From Actinomadura oligospora ATCC 43269 (lineage in GTDB: Bacteria > Actinomycetota > Actinomycetes > Streptosporangiales > Streptosporangiaceae): DNA of 64,000 bases. How positions within the stretch are numbered: the stretch's first letter is position 1; each line of letters starts with the position of its first letter. Shown here in pieces: positions 51,743 to 60,822 of the stretch. The notes beneath the pieces are model-generated. The model did not search any database, was not told the origin of the DNA, and was given only the letters and a program-made list of their open reading frames with translations. The position numbers and the translations under genes were made by a program. The stretch is from assembly GCF_000518265.1 (NCBI RefSeq), contig NZ_JADG01000003.1:992001-1056000 (forward strand), written 5' to 3'.

Positions 51743-52036
51743 ATGGCTAAGGGCTACTGGGTCAGTGTCTACCCCGCCATTTCCGACCCTGAGAGGCTGA
51801 CTCCCTACGACAAGCTGGCCCGTCTGGCCGTCCAGGCTGGGGGCGGGCGCGTCCTGTCCCGGGGCGGTCGAATCGTCGCCCACGAGGCCGGAATCACACA
51901 ACGCGTCGTTCTGATCGAGTTCGACAACTTTGAACAGGCCGTCGCGGCATACGAGAGCGAGGCATACCAGAAGGCGCTGGTCGCCCTGCCCGACGGCGTC
52001 GAGCGCGACTTCCGCATCATCGAAGGCATCGACTGA
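51743..52036 (+). CDS. DUF1330 family protein
   Basis: 97-residue ferredoxin-like protein. M-A-K-G-Y-W-V-S-V-Y near the start, L-S-R-G-G-R-I-V-A-H-E near 40-50 and E-F-D-N-F-E-Q-A-V-A-A-Y-E-S near 60-73, all typical of DUF1330. The function is unknown; the fold resembles dimeric alpha-beta barrel enzymes. Perfect AGGAGG upstream. Divergent LysR regulator. Confidence 0.86.
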   Translation: MAKGYWVSVYPAISDPERLTPYDKLARLAVQAGGGRVLSRGGRIVAHEAGITQRVVLIEFDNFEQAVAAYESEAYQKALVALPDGVERDFRIIEGID

Positions 52037-52214
52037 CCGGCGGGCCAAGCCATCGCTGAGCATCCGTCACCTGAAACGCACACAGTGCAGGACGGCACCG
52101 GCTGAGGCAGGACGGTACGCGTCCGGGACGCGTTCGGTCGGCCGTTGCGGCCAGGTCCGGCTATCAGCGGAACGCCGTTCGCGGTTGCCGTTCGTTGAGC
52201 GTCGAAGGGGGCCG

Positions 52215-53096
52215 ATGTCCTGGCCGGATGTCACGGTGGTCGATGCGTGCGTGCGGCGCGACGGCCGGGGCGGCAGCCCCACGGCCGTCACCGACGACGA
52301 CCCGGCGGCGACGGACCCGGACCGGCGCGCGGTCGCTGCTGCGGCCGGCACCTCGCACGCGGCGTTCCTCGGCCCGGGGCGGACGCCGGACGGTGGCCGG
52401 CCGGTCCGGTTCTTCACCGCCACCGCCGAACTGTCCGGCTGCGGTCACGGCACCGTCGCCGCGCAGGCCGTCCGGTTGACCCGCACCGCGCTGGACGAGC
52501 TGAACGACCGCCAACACACCGGCGGGCGCACGTTCGACACCGTCGCGATCCGCCGCCCCGCCGGCATCGAGGTGTGGTTCGACCAGGGCCTCGTCGCGCT
52601 GCGTCACCCGGCGCCGGACGAGCGCGCCGCGATCGTCGCCGCGCTCGGGCTCACCGCGGACGACCCGCATCCGACCGACGCGCCACGGATCGCCGCGCCC
52701 GGCGCACCACGCATGCTGGTACCGGTCCACGACCGGTCGGCGCTGCTCCGAGTCCACCCACACCTCGGCAGGCTGACAGCGGCGTGCCGGCGGTACGGGC
52801 TCCTCGGCTGTTTCGTGTACGCACCGCCGGTGGGCGACCGACCGGGTGCGGCGCGGATGTTCGCGCCGGCGATCGGTGTCGACGAGGACGTCGCCAACGC
52901 CAACAGCACCGGCTGCCTGGCCGCCCACCTCCTCGACACGACAGGGGCGCAGACGGTCGCGATCGAGGTGGGGCAGGGTGACACCCTCGGTCGACCGGCC
53001 AGGGTGCTCGCCTCGGCCCGACGCGGGCCGGCGGGCATCACGACCCGGGTCGGCGGGTTGGCGGTGGTCCGCGACGGACACCGAGGCGACGACTAG
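52215..53096 (+). CDS. PhzF-family isomerase/epimerase-like protein
   Basis: 293 residues. The PhzF double hot-dog fold is indicated by D-A-C-V-R-R-D-G-R-G-G-S-P-T-A-V near 10-25, F-T-A-T-A-E-L-S-G-C-G-H-G-T-V-A-A near 70-86 (the G-C-G-H motif) and N-A-N-S-T-G-C-L-A-A-H near 231-241 (the second symmetrical motif). The normal acidic catalytic Glu near residue 45 is not obvious, so activity is uncertain. AAGGGG precedes ATG 52215. Confidence 0.78.
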   Translation: MSWPDVTVVDACVRRDGRGGSPTAVTDDDPAATDPDRRAVAAAAGTSHAAFLGPGRTPDGGRPVRFFTATAELSGCGHGTVAAQAVRLTRTALDELNDRQHTGGRTFDTVAIRRPAGIEVWFDQGLVALRHPAPDERAAIVAALGLTADDPHPTDAPRIAAPGAPRMLVPVHDRSALLRVHPHLGRLTAACRRYGLLGCFVYAPPVGDRPGAARMFAPAIGVDEDVANANSTGCLAAHLLDTTGAQTVAIEVGQGDTLGRPARVLASARRGPAGITTRVGGLAVVRDGHRGDD

Positions 53097-53797
53097 ACCG
53101 TCCCTCTTCTGCGATCCGCGCATGGGGCCGGGGCTGTCCGCTGCGTTCAAGCGTTGGCACCCGGTGGCGGCCGTCAGCGGAGCGCGGCATCGAGGGGGCG
53201 CGGCTGGGTGTCCATCGGGAGACGCACAGCTTGGCGGCGACGACGGTTGGAGGGCTTGTGCTGCCTGCCGGTTCTGCTCCATGGTTTCGCTACCGGTTCA
53301 GGGGTGGTTCGCGGCCTGTGCGGCTGCCAATCCGTACGGGGCGAAAACGATCGTTATTGTCCCTGCATAACGGCGCTGGCTTGCCCACCGAAGATGATCC
53401 TGCCTATCGGGACTTCTCCGAGCGCCGGCCCTCAAGGGCCGATCCAGGATCGGAGACTGCTCGAGATCATCACTAGCGCCGTTTCCGTGAATCATGTTAG
53501 TCCCGGGCAGGCAAGAACAAGGGCAGGCCGCCGTCCGTCGCCTCGCTCTACCGGGCCTTGCCGAAGCCGAGGCGGCAGCCGAACAGGCCGCCGCGAACGA
53601 CCGCGTGACGCTGCGCCCAAGCTCGCCCCGATCCGGCAGCGCAGCGATCCGGAAACACCCGCGGGAGCCGAGCTCCACGACCGCCTCCAGGCTCAGGTCC
53701 TCCAACGCCGCGCGGGCCAGTAGCCCAAATCCGCACCCACTACTGGCCCCGCCACCCGCCTGTTGCCGGTTTCCGCCGTACCTTGGCTGCCCCAAGG
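53097..53797. other. 701-bp spacer, no gene supported
   Basis: Short open frames here lack starts, ribosome sites and recognisable domains. A patch near 53320-53360 (GGGGCGAAAACGATCG) is somewhat AT-richer, but nothing definite is seen. Confidence 0.4.
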
Positions 53798-54703
53798 TCA
53801 GCCCGTGGTGAACTCGAAGGTCGGGTTCCGCCTGGCCCCCACCCGCTCCAGCGCCTCGGCCAGCAGGTGGACCTGGTCCAGGGAACTGCTGGCCGGGTAG
53901 AGCACCAGGTCGTCGACGCCCGCGTCCGACAAGGCGATCAGCTCCTTGAGCAGGCGCTCGTCGGAGTCGAGTGAGTCGGCGCGGACCGGCTCGTAGTACG
54001 GCGACTCCTTGGAGCCGTAGTAATGAGCCACGTACTCGTCGGTGAGCTGGACGGCCTCGGAACCGCAGCAGAAGTAGCGGCCGGTGAGGATGTGCGGCTT
54101 GCCGGGCCGCTCAGCCGTGGCCCATGCCTCGGTGACGCCCTGCACGCCGTTCACCAGCAGGTCCAGGCTCAGTGTCGGCGCCACCCAGCCGTCACCGAAG
54201 CGGGCGGCGCGGGCATAGCCCGCGGGGATCAGGCCACCGATGAGCAGCTTGGGACGGCCCTTGCCGGGCAGCGGGGTGGGTCCGGAGACGCTGGTGACCT
54301 CCCCGTCCCAGACACGACGCATTTCGGTCAGGGTGTCGTCGAAGAGTTTGCCGTGGCCCTTTTCGGGAGCACCGCTGAGGGTGAAGTCGTCCGGCCAGGC
54401 CCCGATGCCCAGGCCCGCCGTGAGCCGGCCCTCCGAGATCAGGTCGACGGTAGCGAGCTGCTTGGCCAACAGGATCGGGTTGCCCCGCCATCCGACGTTC
54501 AGCACGCTGGTGAACAGCTGGACGCGTTCGGTCACCGCTGCGGCGATGCCGAGGGAGACCAGCGGGTCCAGGATGTCGTAGACCAGGCGGTCGATGGATC
54601 CCAGGGAATGGAAGCCGAGGCGCTCGCTGTCCTCCGCCCACTGCTTGACCTCCCGCGCAGGACGTCCGGGAACGGCGATCGGCAGACCAATTCCAATATT
54701 CAC
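53798..54703 (-). CDS. LLM-class (luciferase-like) F420-dependent oxidoreductase
   Basis: 301-residue TIM-barrel flavin/F420 oxidoreductase. N-terminal I-G-I-G-L-P-I then A-E-D-S-E-R-L-G-F near 26-34, L-F-T-S-V-L-N-V-G-W-R near 64-74 and the family motif R-L-T-A-G-L-G-I-G-A-W near 93-103. The latter two often contact the deazaflavin ring. Starts GTG 54709 or GTG 54703; GGAG is better spaced for the latter. It is divergent from the frameshifted hydrolase. Confidence 0.83.
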   Translation of the reverse strand: MNIGIGLPIAVPGRPAREVKQWAEDSERLGFHSLGSIDRLVYDILDPLVSLGIAAAVTERVQLFTSVLNVGWRGNPILLAKQLATVDLISEGRLTAGLGIGAWPDDFTLSGAPEKGHGKLFDDTLTEMRRVWDGEVTSVSGPTPLPGKGRPKLLIGGLIPAGYARAARFGDGWVAPTLSLDLLVNGVQGVTEAWATAERPGKPHILTGRYFCCGSEAVQLTDEYVAHYYGSKESPYYEPVRADSLDSDERLLKELIALSDAGVDDLVLYPASSSLDQVHLLAEALERVGARRNPTFEFTTG

Positions 54704-54952
54704 GAGCACTCCGTCTCAACCAAGATCTCACTACGGGAACAACGGTCCGGACAGCCCGTTTTTTCCGGCCGTCCTCATGCGCCCGCCGAGGCGCATGGGC
54801 GGGACGATATTCAGCAAGATCGGCATCGGTCTTGTACGGATCGGACACGCTCCAGGGATCTCCCACCTGACCGCCGCCGAACAGGCGCCCACCGACCGGT
54901 ACCGCCGGGGGGCCGGCCGACCGCTCCGAGCAGTTCACCAAGCAACTCGCCG

Positions 54953-55787
54953 GTCGAGTACTGCCTCTACAACCGCGGTGGTAGCCAGCGTGCGCTGTTT
55001 CAGTACGGCACCCCGGGCACCCGATTGGCTTTCACCCCAGGTCATCGGTGCGGCGCGGGCGGTAGGGGTCGAGTTGTTGGTGATCGACCGTCCTGGCTAT
55101 GGGATGTCCGCTCGCCGGCCGGGGCGGCGGGTCGTGGACGTTGCTGCGGATGTGTCCACCGTGGTGGAGGCGGTGGGGTGGGATCGATTCGCGGTCTGGG
55201 GTGGCTCGGGTGGAGCGCCGCACGCCTTGGCCGTCGCCGCGCGGCTGCCAGATCGCGTCACCGCGTGCGCGAGCGTCGTCGGCCTGGCTCCTTACGATGC
55301 TCCCGGCCTGGACTGGTACGCCGATATGTCAGCGGGCAACGTCGAAGAGTCCCAGGCAGCCGCACGGGGAGAACGGGTCTATCGCCCGCTCGTCGAGCGG
55401 CTCGCAGCCGAGGCAATAGCCGACATCGAGGCCGGCGGCATCCAAGTTTCCGACGCCTACCAGCTACCCGAGGTCGACCGTCGCGCGCTCGCGGCCCGCC
55501 GCGAGGAACAGGGCTATCTCGACCGTATGGACCTGACCTACCGGCACGGCATCGACGGATGGATCGACGACTGCATGGCCCTGACCGAGCCGTGGGGCTT
55601 TGAGCTGTCGAAACTCACCACACCCACCAGCGTCTGGTACGGGCCCGCCGATGTCCTGGCCTCCCGCGCCCACCACGAGTACCTGCTCTCTGTCATCCCC
55701 GCCGCCCAACGCCGCGAGCTCCACGGCGACCACCTGGTGAACAACACCGACCTCGCCGCGGTCTACGACTGGCTAGCGGAGCTCTGA
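54953..55787 (+). pseudogene. Alpha/beta hydrolase with a one-base insertion
   Basis: Reading from 54953, V-E-Y-C-L-Y-N-R-G-G then F-Q-Y-G-T-P-G-T-R (oxyanion region) is in one frame. From about 55025 onward W-L-S-P-Q-V-I-G-A-A and L-L-V-I-D-R-P-G-Y-G-M-S continue in the next frame. Deleting one T in GATTGG (55022-55027) restores a continuous protein. The nucleophile elbow G-G-S-G-G and C-terminal His (H-G-D-H-L-V) are intact. No start codon is evident upstream, so the N-terminus may also be missing. A single-base error in the sequence is the alternative. Confidence 0.65.
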
Positions 55788-56102
55788 ATCCGCAGCCCCG
55801 AACCGATCCGCCCACTAAACACCTACTTTGGCCACCGCGACGCCCACTGCGAGTACCGACCCGCGACGCTGCCCGGCCTCCCACAGTGCTGGCCCGCCCT
55901 GGCTGCCGCGCTCGCGACCAGACAGGAGGAGGAATGGCCAGACCGTCGTTGGCGGCACCGGCCGGTAACGCGACAGAGCAGAGGCTCTGCCAGGCTTCCC
56001 GAACGCATCGCCCCAGGTCAGTGGGTTCCGTTGACAGCACCATTGCGGTCACGGCCCGACACGGTTGTCCACAGCAGGAATCCCTCCAGCCCACAACCGC
56101 CG
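55788..56102. other. 315-bp spacer, no gene supported
   Basis: One frame across 55825-56095 is open and tryptophan/arginine-rich but has no recognisable motif or start. The spacer ends at a Tn3-type repeat. Confidence 0.35.
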
Positions 56103-56151
56103 CTCAAGATCGATCTCAGCGCTCATGGCTGTCCCAGGGTTCCTCAACCCC
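56103..56151 (-). repeat. Tn3-type terminal repeat (right-end orientation)
   Basis: 49 bp, CTCAAGATCGATCTCAGCGC ... GGTTCCTCAACCCC. It matches the copy at 60189-60237 (reverse orientation) at about 44 of 49 positions. It supplies the last codons and stop of the hypothetical gene on the minus strand. Confidence 0.75.
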
Positions 56152-57204
56152 GATGGTGAGCGCATCGACGCGGTCCATGAGGTCGGAGTACTCGCTGTCG
56201 GCGTCGTCGATGATCTCTTGAGGTGTGCGCGCTCGGCGCGGTCCGAAGTGGTCTTCGGCGATGCGGGCGATCTCGGGTTGCGGGTCGGCGTCCCAGTAGG
56301 AGGCCCCGGAGGTGATGGCCTCATAGGGGCCGATGCCGCCCGCGAGCAGGTAGAGCAGGTCGCGCAGGTTCGGTGCGACGGGTCCCATGGCGCCCTCGCC
56401 TTCGAGGAAGACGACGGGCTGTTCCTCGACAGGATGTCCCTGGTGGACCAGCCAGAAGGCCGCCAGGCCGCCGCTGCCGTCGTGGCCGAACACCCGGAAC
56501 TCTCGTTCGGCCGCAGGGTTGCAGGTCCACGCGTGCGGCCCGCCGAAGGTGAAGTGGCCGTACATCTCGAAGGCGATCTCGCCGAATCCGTGCGCGGTCT
56601 GGTGATCGTGCAGTGCACGCAGGGCGGCAGGGAAGGGTTCGTCGGCACCGGGTTCCGGCCAGGACGGGTACTCCCGCGCTGGCGCGGCGGCCAGGACCGC
56701 ATCCGCCGACTTCAGCAGTTCGGGATCGTCCTCGTCCCGCTCGTTGAGCGTAAGGAGAAACCAGATGAAGCGGCCGTCGTCGTGATAGCGCGCCTCGAGG
56801 GTGCTGCGCTCGTCGCGGCGCAGGATGTGGACGATGTTCCCGTACTCCTGGACGCTGCTGTGCAGTGCTCGTGCGCGCGCCTCGGGCTCGGGCAGCGCCG
56901 TGCTGAGGCCGTCCCCCATCGGCAAGGGGTAATCCTCCTTGATCCACACCTTGGCGAGGTAGCCGAGCAGCGGGCCGCGTCCCCTCACCCGGATCGAGGG
57001 ATAGCAGCCGGGCACTCGCGCGGTCGCCTGGTAGGTGAGCTCGAACCCGTGCGCGTCCGAGCCGGTCGGGGCGATGTCTTCTCGGTCGGTGAACGTGGGA
57101 AGGGGCTTCAGGGGGTAGTTCCGGTGCAGCTCGATCAGGTCCGGGTCGTCGGTGCGGCGGCCGAGCAGACCGTCGAGCAGTTCGAAGGGGGGCGATTCGA
57201 TCAC
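56116..57204 (-). CDS. Hypothetical protein (SUKH/SMI1-KNR4-like?) ending inside a repeat
   Basis: 362 residues, soluble. The N-terminal third (H-R-N-Y-P-L-K-P-L-P-T-F-T-D-R-E-D near 27-43) is unrecognised. The C-terminal half has V-F-G-H-D-G-S-G-G-L-A-A-F-W near 243-256, F-L-E-G-E-G-A-M-G-P-V-A near 271-282 and L-R-D-L-L-Y-L-L-A-G-G near 285-295. This order (G-x-G-G x A-F-W ... E-G ... D-x-L-x-L-L) resembles SUKH immunity proteins; the match is tentative. The last 12 residues and stop (V-E-E-P-W-D-S-H-E-R) are encoded by the Tn3-type repeat, so the original C-terminus was probably replaced. Start GTG 57204. Confidence 0.55.
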   Translation of the reverse strand: MIESPPFELLDGLLGRRTDDPDLIELHRNYPLKPLPTFTDREDIAPTGSDAHGFELTYQATARVPGCYPSIRVRGRGPLLGYLAKVWIKEDYPLPMGDGLSTALPEPEARARALHSSVQEYGNIVHILRRDERSTLEARYHDDGRFIWFLLTLNERDEDDPELLKSADAVLAAAPAREYPSWPEPGADEPFPAALRALHDHQTAHGFGEIAFEMYGHFTFGGPHAWTCNPAAEREFRVFGHDGSGGLAAFWLVHQGHPVEEQPVVFLEGEGAMGPVAPNLRDLLYLLAGGIGPYEAITSGASYWDADPQPEIARIAEDHFGPRRARTPQEIIDDADSEYSDLMDRVDALTIGVEEPWDSHER

Positions 57205-58143
57205 GCCGGAAAGCTATCGCCCGATCCGGACATCCCCGCGGTCCGAACACGGGGTGTCGGCGGAGCGCAGTCCGGCGGCGGCCGCAGCAGCGGGGGGCTT
57301 GTTCGACCTCGGCGCCGGTGCGGTGGACGTCCAGGACGGCGGTCCGGAGCGCGACCGCGTGGCCGTGGGGCCCCGCTCGTCGGCCAGCGGCCCAAGGCCG
57401 GGGTTGCAGCGGGCCTGGTACTGGTCGCCGTTGGCCGCGCGCGAGACCAGCTCCCAGTACGCGAGGTTCTGACAGGACGGCTCCTCGCAGCGGTGCGCCA
57501 CCTCAACCCCATACACCGAGCCTGTCCTGTTGGCCATCCGTGTCGGCGGTGGCGACTTCGGCAAGAGCTTCAACTTCACGCCCGAAAGTCAGCGCCGCCG
57601 CCCTACGCAACCGCCCAGGGGTCATCGAGCACCGGCTGGCGTCGCCAGGGCGGGCCGGACCCGTAACGCAGCGGCGGAGGGCCGTGTTGCCGTTGTAGTC
57701 GATGGCGCGCATCCGCGGTAGCGGCGCCATCTGGCGGGACATGTCTCGGTCGCGCACGTGTCGAGTGCGGTGAGCAGGGCATCCGGGGCAGGGGCGTCGG
57801 TCAGGCACATCCATCCCAGCGCGGCGCTGACGCGCACTGGCTCCCCGACCAGTGCAAGCCGTTCTGCCTCACTGCCCGCCACGGCGAGACCGAGGCCGCG
57901 CTCCGACGCCACGAGACACCTGCTCGTCAACCGCGACAACCTCCGCGCGGCGGTCGCGACGCTGGTCAATGCCACTGAGGATGCGTGATCCGCTCTGGTG
58001 GGCAACGGCACGGCGTGCGCGTCGGACTCCGCCTCGTCCACGCCGGAGCTCGCGACGCCGACTGATCGCGACCCGCGACCGACCCGAGGACACGTTGGCC
58101 ACCACACCTCCCGTCACGACTTCGACGCGAGGCGGATGCATGT
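57205..58143. other. 939-bp region without a convincing gene
   Basis: A minus-strand frame from ATG 57537 to 57214 begins with C-E-E-P-S-C-Q-N-L-A-Y-W-E-L-V and C-N-P-G-L-G, which looks coding, but its second half is low-complexity and lacks support. Another minus-strand frame around 57770-57950 (L-A-V-A-G-S-E-A-E-R-L-A-L) is open without a start. Probably decayed genes. Confidence 0.35.
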
Positions 58144-58183
58144 GTTTCGCGAAACGCAAAACTAGTTACACGTATCGCGAAAC
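58144..58183. promoter_or_regulatory. Two 12-bp palindromes in an AT-rich promoter
   Basis: GTTTCGCGAAAC (58144-58155, perfect dyad) and GTATCGCGAAAC (58172-58183, one mismatch) are exactly 28 bp apart. Between them lies TTACAC (-35-like) and after them TATTAG and AGGAG, all in a local AT-rich island. This looks like a repressor-controlled promoter for the small genes at 58210. Confidence 0.55.
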
Positions 58184-58209
58184 CAAATATTAGGAGCGTG
58201 CGTGAGTAG

Positions 58210-58347
58210 ATGAGAATGACCCTTATCATTCACTTGCCCGGCGAGGTGCGCGCGGCGGCCATCCCCGCCAGCGATACCTACGAGCCCGCGACGCCCTTGC
58301 CAAGCGACGCGAGAGCATCAGCGGTCCGCGCCACGAGATGGCAGTGA
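58210..58347 (+). CDS. Short ORF after the palindromes
   Basis: 45 codons starting M-R-M-T-L-I-I-H-L-P-G-E-V. The beginning resembles the beta-strand of a ribbon-helix-helix antitoxin, but the rest is not helical in the expected way and the frame may be shifted. Its end overlaps the following ORF by 10 nt. Ribosome site AGGAG is rather far (13 nt). Confidence 0.3.
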   Translation: MRMTLIIHLPGEVRAAAIPASDTYEPATPLPSDARASAVRATRWQ

Positions 58348-58541
58348 CGGCGACGCGAGAGCGTCAGTGGGCGACACGAAAGTGGTATGGCACGCTGACC
58401 GGCGGCGAGCTGGCCGAGGACGCCGATTTCGCGAGCTTCGCCCGGCAGACCGCCGCATCCGCCCGTTCCCTGTTCGGCGAAGGCGACGAGCTCCAGGCGG
58501 TTCTCAAGGCATGGAGGACGGTCGGGGTGCCCGCCGGGTAA
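58338..58541 (+). CDS. Small hypothetical protein, possibly an antitoxin-like C-terminus
   Basis: 67 residues from ATG 58338 (GTG 58344 is an alternative that overlaps the previous stop). It contains R-K-W-Y-G-T-L-T-G-G-E-L-A-E-D near 14-28 and A-V-L-K-A-W-R-T-V-G near 54-63. The same frame is open further upstream (R-D-A-L-A-K-R-R-E-S-I), so this may be the end of a longer damaged gene. A near-duplicate of about 40 bp (GCGACGCGAGAGC...) at 58308 and 58352 lies across the junction. Confidence 0.35.
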   Translation: MAVTATRERQWATRKWYGTLTGGELAEDADFASFARQTAASARSLFGEGDELQAVLKAWRTVGVPAG

Positions 58542-59281
58542 CGGAGGAGGCGGCGCGGGCGGTGATCCTTGCCCCCTCCAACGCTGCCAGCAGGCCGGTC
58601 ATCAACCAAAGGCTGGGCGTGAGTTGCACGCCGCGACTGGGATCTGAATGGGGGCCCGGTCTTTGGTGCCGTAGCTAACGCCGAGCGACCGAGTTGTTAC
58701 AAAGTGAACGTTCCAGCAGGCCAACCGCCTCACGCACACTCAAGATCAATCTCAGCGATAAGTACTGCTCCTGGGTTCCCCGGCCCCGAGTCAGGCGGGA
58801 CGTCGTGACGCCTGCCGGACCGGCACCGCCATCAAGGCCCTGGCTCGCCAGCACCAGATCGCTCACAAGACCATCCGCCCCGAACCCGGCCAGAACGTAC
58901 CGGAAGCAATCCACGGCCCGACGGGAGTTCGCGACTAATCCCAGGTCAGAGGCATATCCGTTGGATCCTTCGTCATTGCTGCGGGGACCCCACACTGTGA
59001 CGGGCTGTCGATTCACTCTTCCTCTGGTGACACCGACCCGAGCACCGGCCCTACCTACAAGGTCGTGGTGGGCACCGGCCACGGCGGGCGAGGGTGAGGC
59101 CGCAGGACCAGGTCCAGGCCCGCCCGCCAGACCTCGCCCGGGACGGGTGATCTGCTCGGCGAGCTCGTGGTCGGGGTGATCGAGAAGCCGAACGCCCGCC
59201 GCGGCCGGTGTTGTCTGAGCCGTGCGGCGGGCGTTGCGGTTGTGGTGTTCTTCTGTCAGCGGGGTGGGGGTGCCTCACATG
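58542..59281. other. 740-bp region without a gene, containing a Tn3-type repeat
   Basis: Only the repeat at 58739-58787 is recognisable. Open frames lack starts or domains. Confidence 0.4.
58739..58787 (-). repeat. Tn3-type terminal repeat (right-end orientation), diverged copy
   Basis: 49 bp, CTCAAGATCAATCTCAGCG then a diverged centre and GGGTTCCCCGGCCCC. Same length and conserved ends as the copies at 56103 and 62412. Confidence 0.65.
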
Positions 59282-59650
59282 TCAGTACAGGATGTACAGA
59301 TGCCACTTCGTTCGGTGGTCGGTGCCGGTCCCCTTCACGCACTTGGCCTTTTGGTAGCGATGATTCCGCAGCACCCGGTAACCGGCCACCATGCAGTCTT
59401 CCGGGAGCCAGTAGCTCTTCCAGAAGTGCCAGGTCGCCGCCAGCTCCCGGACGGTGGTGCTGGACGGCGTGGTGGCGGTCGTGACTTCGCTGCTGGCGGC
59501 GGTGGCCGCCTGTGCAGGCGCCGTCAGGACGCCCAGCGTGAGCGCGAAGGCGGACCCCAGCATGACGGCCTTGCGTGCGATCGGTGACCCCGCACCCGCT
59601 GGCGGGTTAGCGGCGCGCGCCTTCGGCTCGCACTCCGTTCTGATCGCCAT
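59282..59650 (-). CDS. Small secreted protein
   Basis: 122 residues. A long N-region (about 28 residues, with P-P-A-G-A-G) precedes a hydrophobic core (M-L-G-S-A-F-A-L-T-L-G-V-L-T) and A-Q-A cut near residue 48. The mature 75 residues contain two cysteines (E-D-C-M and A-K-C-V) and an aromatic tail W-H-F-W-K-S-Y-W-L-P near 82-91, ending W-H-L-Y-I-L-Y. GAAAGGA precedes ATG 59650; an internal Met before the core is an alternative. No function known. Confidence 0.6.
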   Translation of the reverse strand: MAIRTECEPKARAANPPAGAGSPIARKAVMLGSAFALTLGVLTAPAQAATAASSEVTTATTPSSTTVRELAATWHFWKSYWLPEDCMVAGYRVLRNHRYQKAKCVKGTGTDHRTKWHLYILY

Positions 59651-59962
59651 GGCGTTCTGTCCTTTCGGTGATCTCTTGACGAGGTTCCATTCACAGAGTG
59701 AGTAGCGCGAAGTGGCATGTATAGGCCTTTTCGGCACACTGAAAAGGCCTTGTCCGCGCGGCGATCGATGGCACAGCGGCGGCCCGGAGAAGGGCTGGGG
59801 CTGGGGAGACGGAAGGGCACGTCAGGTCAGCGGCGGCGCTTGCGGGAGAGCCGATGCAGCACGCCGACCTGGATCAGCGCCTCACGCATCGTGTTGTAGG
59901 TGCCAGTGCCGGGCAGCGGAGACCCGCCGTGCTGGCCGTGGGCCTGCCAGCGGGTGGTGAAT

Positions 59963-59983
59963 GTCCGCAGGTTCCTCAGCCCC
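59963..59983 (-). repeat. Half copy of the Tn3-type terminal repeat
   Basis: 21 bp, beginning GTCCGCAGGTTCCTC, are identical to the outer end of the copy at 62412-62460. The inner half is absent. It joins a minus-strand coding remnant (T-Y-N-T-M-R-E-A-L-I-Q-V-G-V-L-H-R-L-S-R, stop at 59827). The rest of 59651-60188 has no gene. Confidence 0.5.
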
Positions 59984-60188
59984 GATCTTCTTCTGTTCGT
60001 CGCCGGGTCACCCGCTTCGTCCAGTTCATCGTCGTCGCGATCGCGATCGAGTGGTCTTTCTTCTACGTGCCGAACGTCATCGAGAGCACGGCCACGGCCT
60101 CGGGAAGACCGCCACCCCAGGGGCGGGCCGTCCCGCCGCGTGGAGAGCACGGCCGAGGTCCTGACGTACCTCCGCGAGCGCCACCACC

Positions 60189-60237
60189 GGGGTTGAGGAA
60201 CCTAGGGACAGCCACCAGCGCTGAGATCGATCTTGAC
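60189..60237 (+). repeat. Tn3-type terminal repeat (left-end orientation)
   Basis: 49 bp starting GGGGTTGAGGAACCTAGGGA and ending GATCGATCTTGAC. It joins directly to the truncated resolvase at 60238 and is in inverted orientation to the copy at 62412-62460. Confidence 0.75.
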
Positions 60238-60694
60238 ATCGAACCGGAGTGGGAGGCGCTGCTGCCACGACCGCAGGCCGGGGACACGTTGAAGTTCTGG
60301 AAGTCCGACCGGTGGGGCCGCTCGGCCGGGCACGTGCTGACCACCGTCACCGAGCTGCGCGAGCGCGGCGTGAAGGTGATCGGCCTGACCGAGAACTTCG
60401 ACCTGGACACCAAGGAGGGCCGGTTCATGTTCGCGGTCCTGGCCGCGGCCGCCGAGTACGAACTGGAGCTGCGCGCCGAACGCCAGGCCGAGGGCATCGC
60501 CGCCGCCCAGCGTCGCGAGGCCGAGGGGCGGATGCTGCCGGGCAGGCAGCGCATCGGCCGGCCCCATGTGCTGGGCCCGGCCGAGCTGGACATGCTCCAC
60601 CGCCTGGTGGACGAGGGAGTGTCGGTGACGAGGCCGCTCGCAGGCTGAAGATCGGCCGGTCCACCGCCTACGAGGCGCTGGCGGCCTCCAGCAG
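60238..60694 (+). pseudogene. Serine resolvase lacking its N-terminus, with a frameshift
   Basis: Starts abruptly at the repeat with E-P-E-W-E-A-L-L-P-R and continues A-G-D-T-L-K-F-W-K-S-D-R-W-G-R-S-A-G-H (the conserved L-D-R-L-G-R-S-equivalent), then F-A-V-L-A-A-A-A-E-Y-E. The catalytic Ser region, about the first 50 residues, is gone. Near 60628 one G is missing in GTGACGAGGCC. Restoring it gives E-A-A-R-R-L-K-I-G-R-S-T-A-Y-E-A-L, the C-terminal helix-turn-helix. Inactive. Confidence 0.78.
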
Positions 60695-60822
60695 GCCAGC
60701 CCGGCCTCGCGGGGGGGGAAGGGTCAGCGGAAGCTCCCGGGTCCCGTGGCCCAACGTCCGCAGGGAAGACCGGCACGCCGCTCACCGCCCTCGTCGGGGC
60801 GCTCGCCGCGCACCGGCACGGG

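Noticed and set aside
55825..56095. Open plus-strand frame rich in Trp and Arg
   Set aside because: No start codon, no family resemblance, and it ends in a repeat; at most a fragment.
50527..56151. A 5.6-kb composite transposon between the repeats at 50527 and 56103
   Set aside because: Orientation fits, but the flanks show no direct duplication and the interior is ordinary regulator/enzyme genes; chance pairing of dispersed repeats is simpler.
57622..58107. 161-codon minus-strand frame
   Set aside because: No ribosome site or domain; only a short central stretch looks codon-like.
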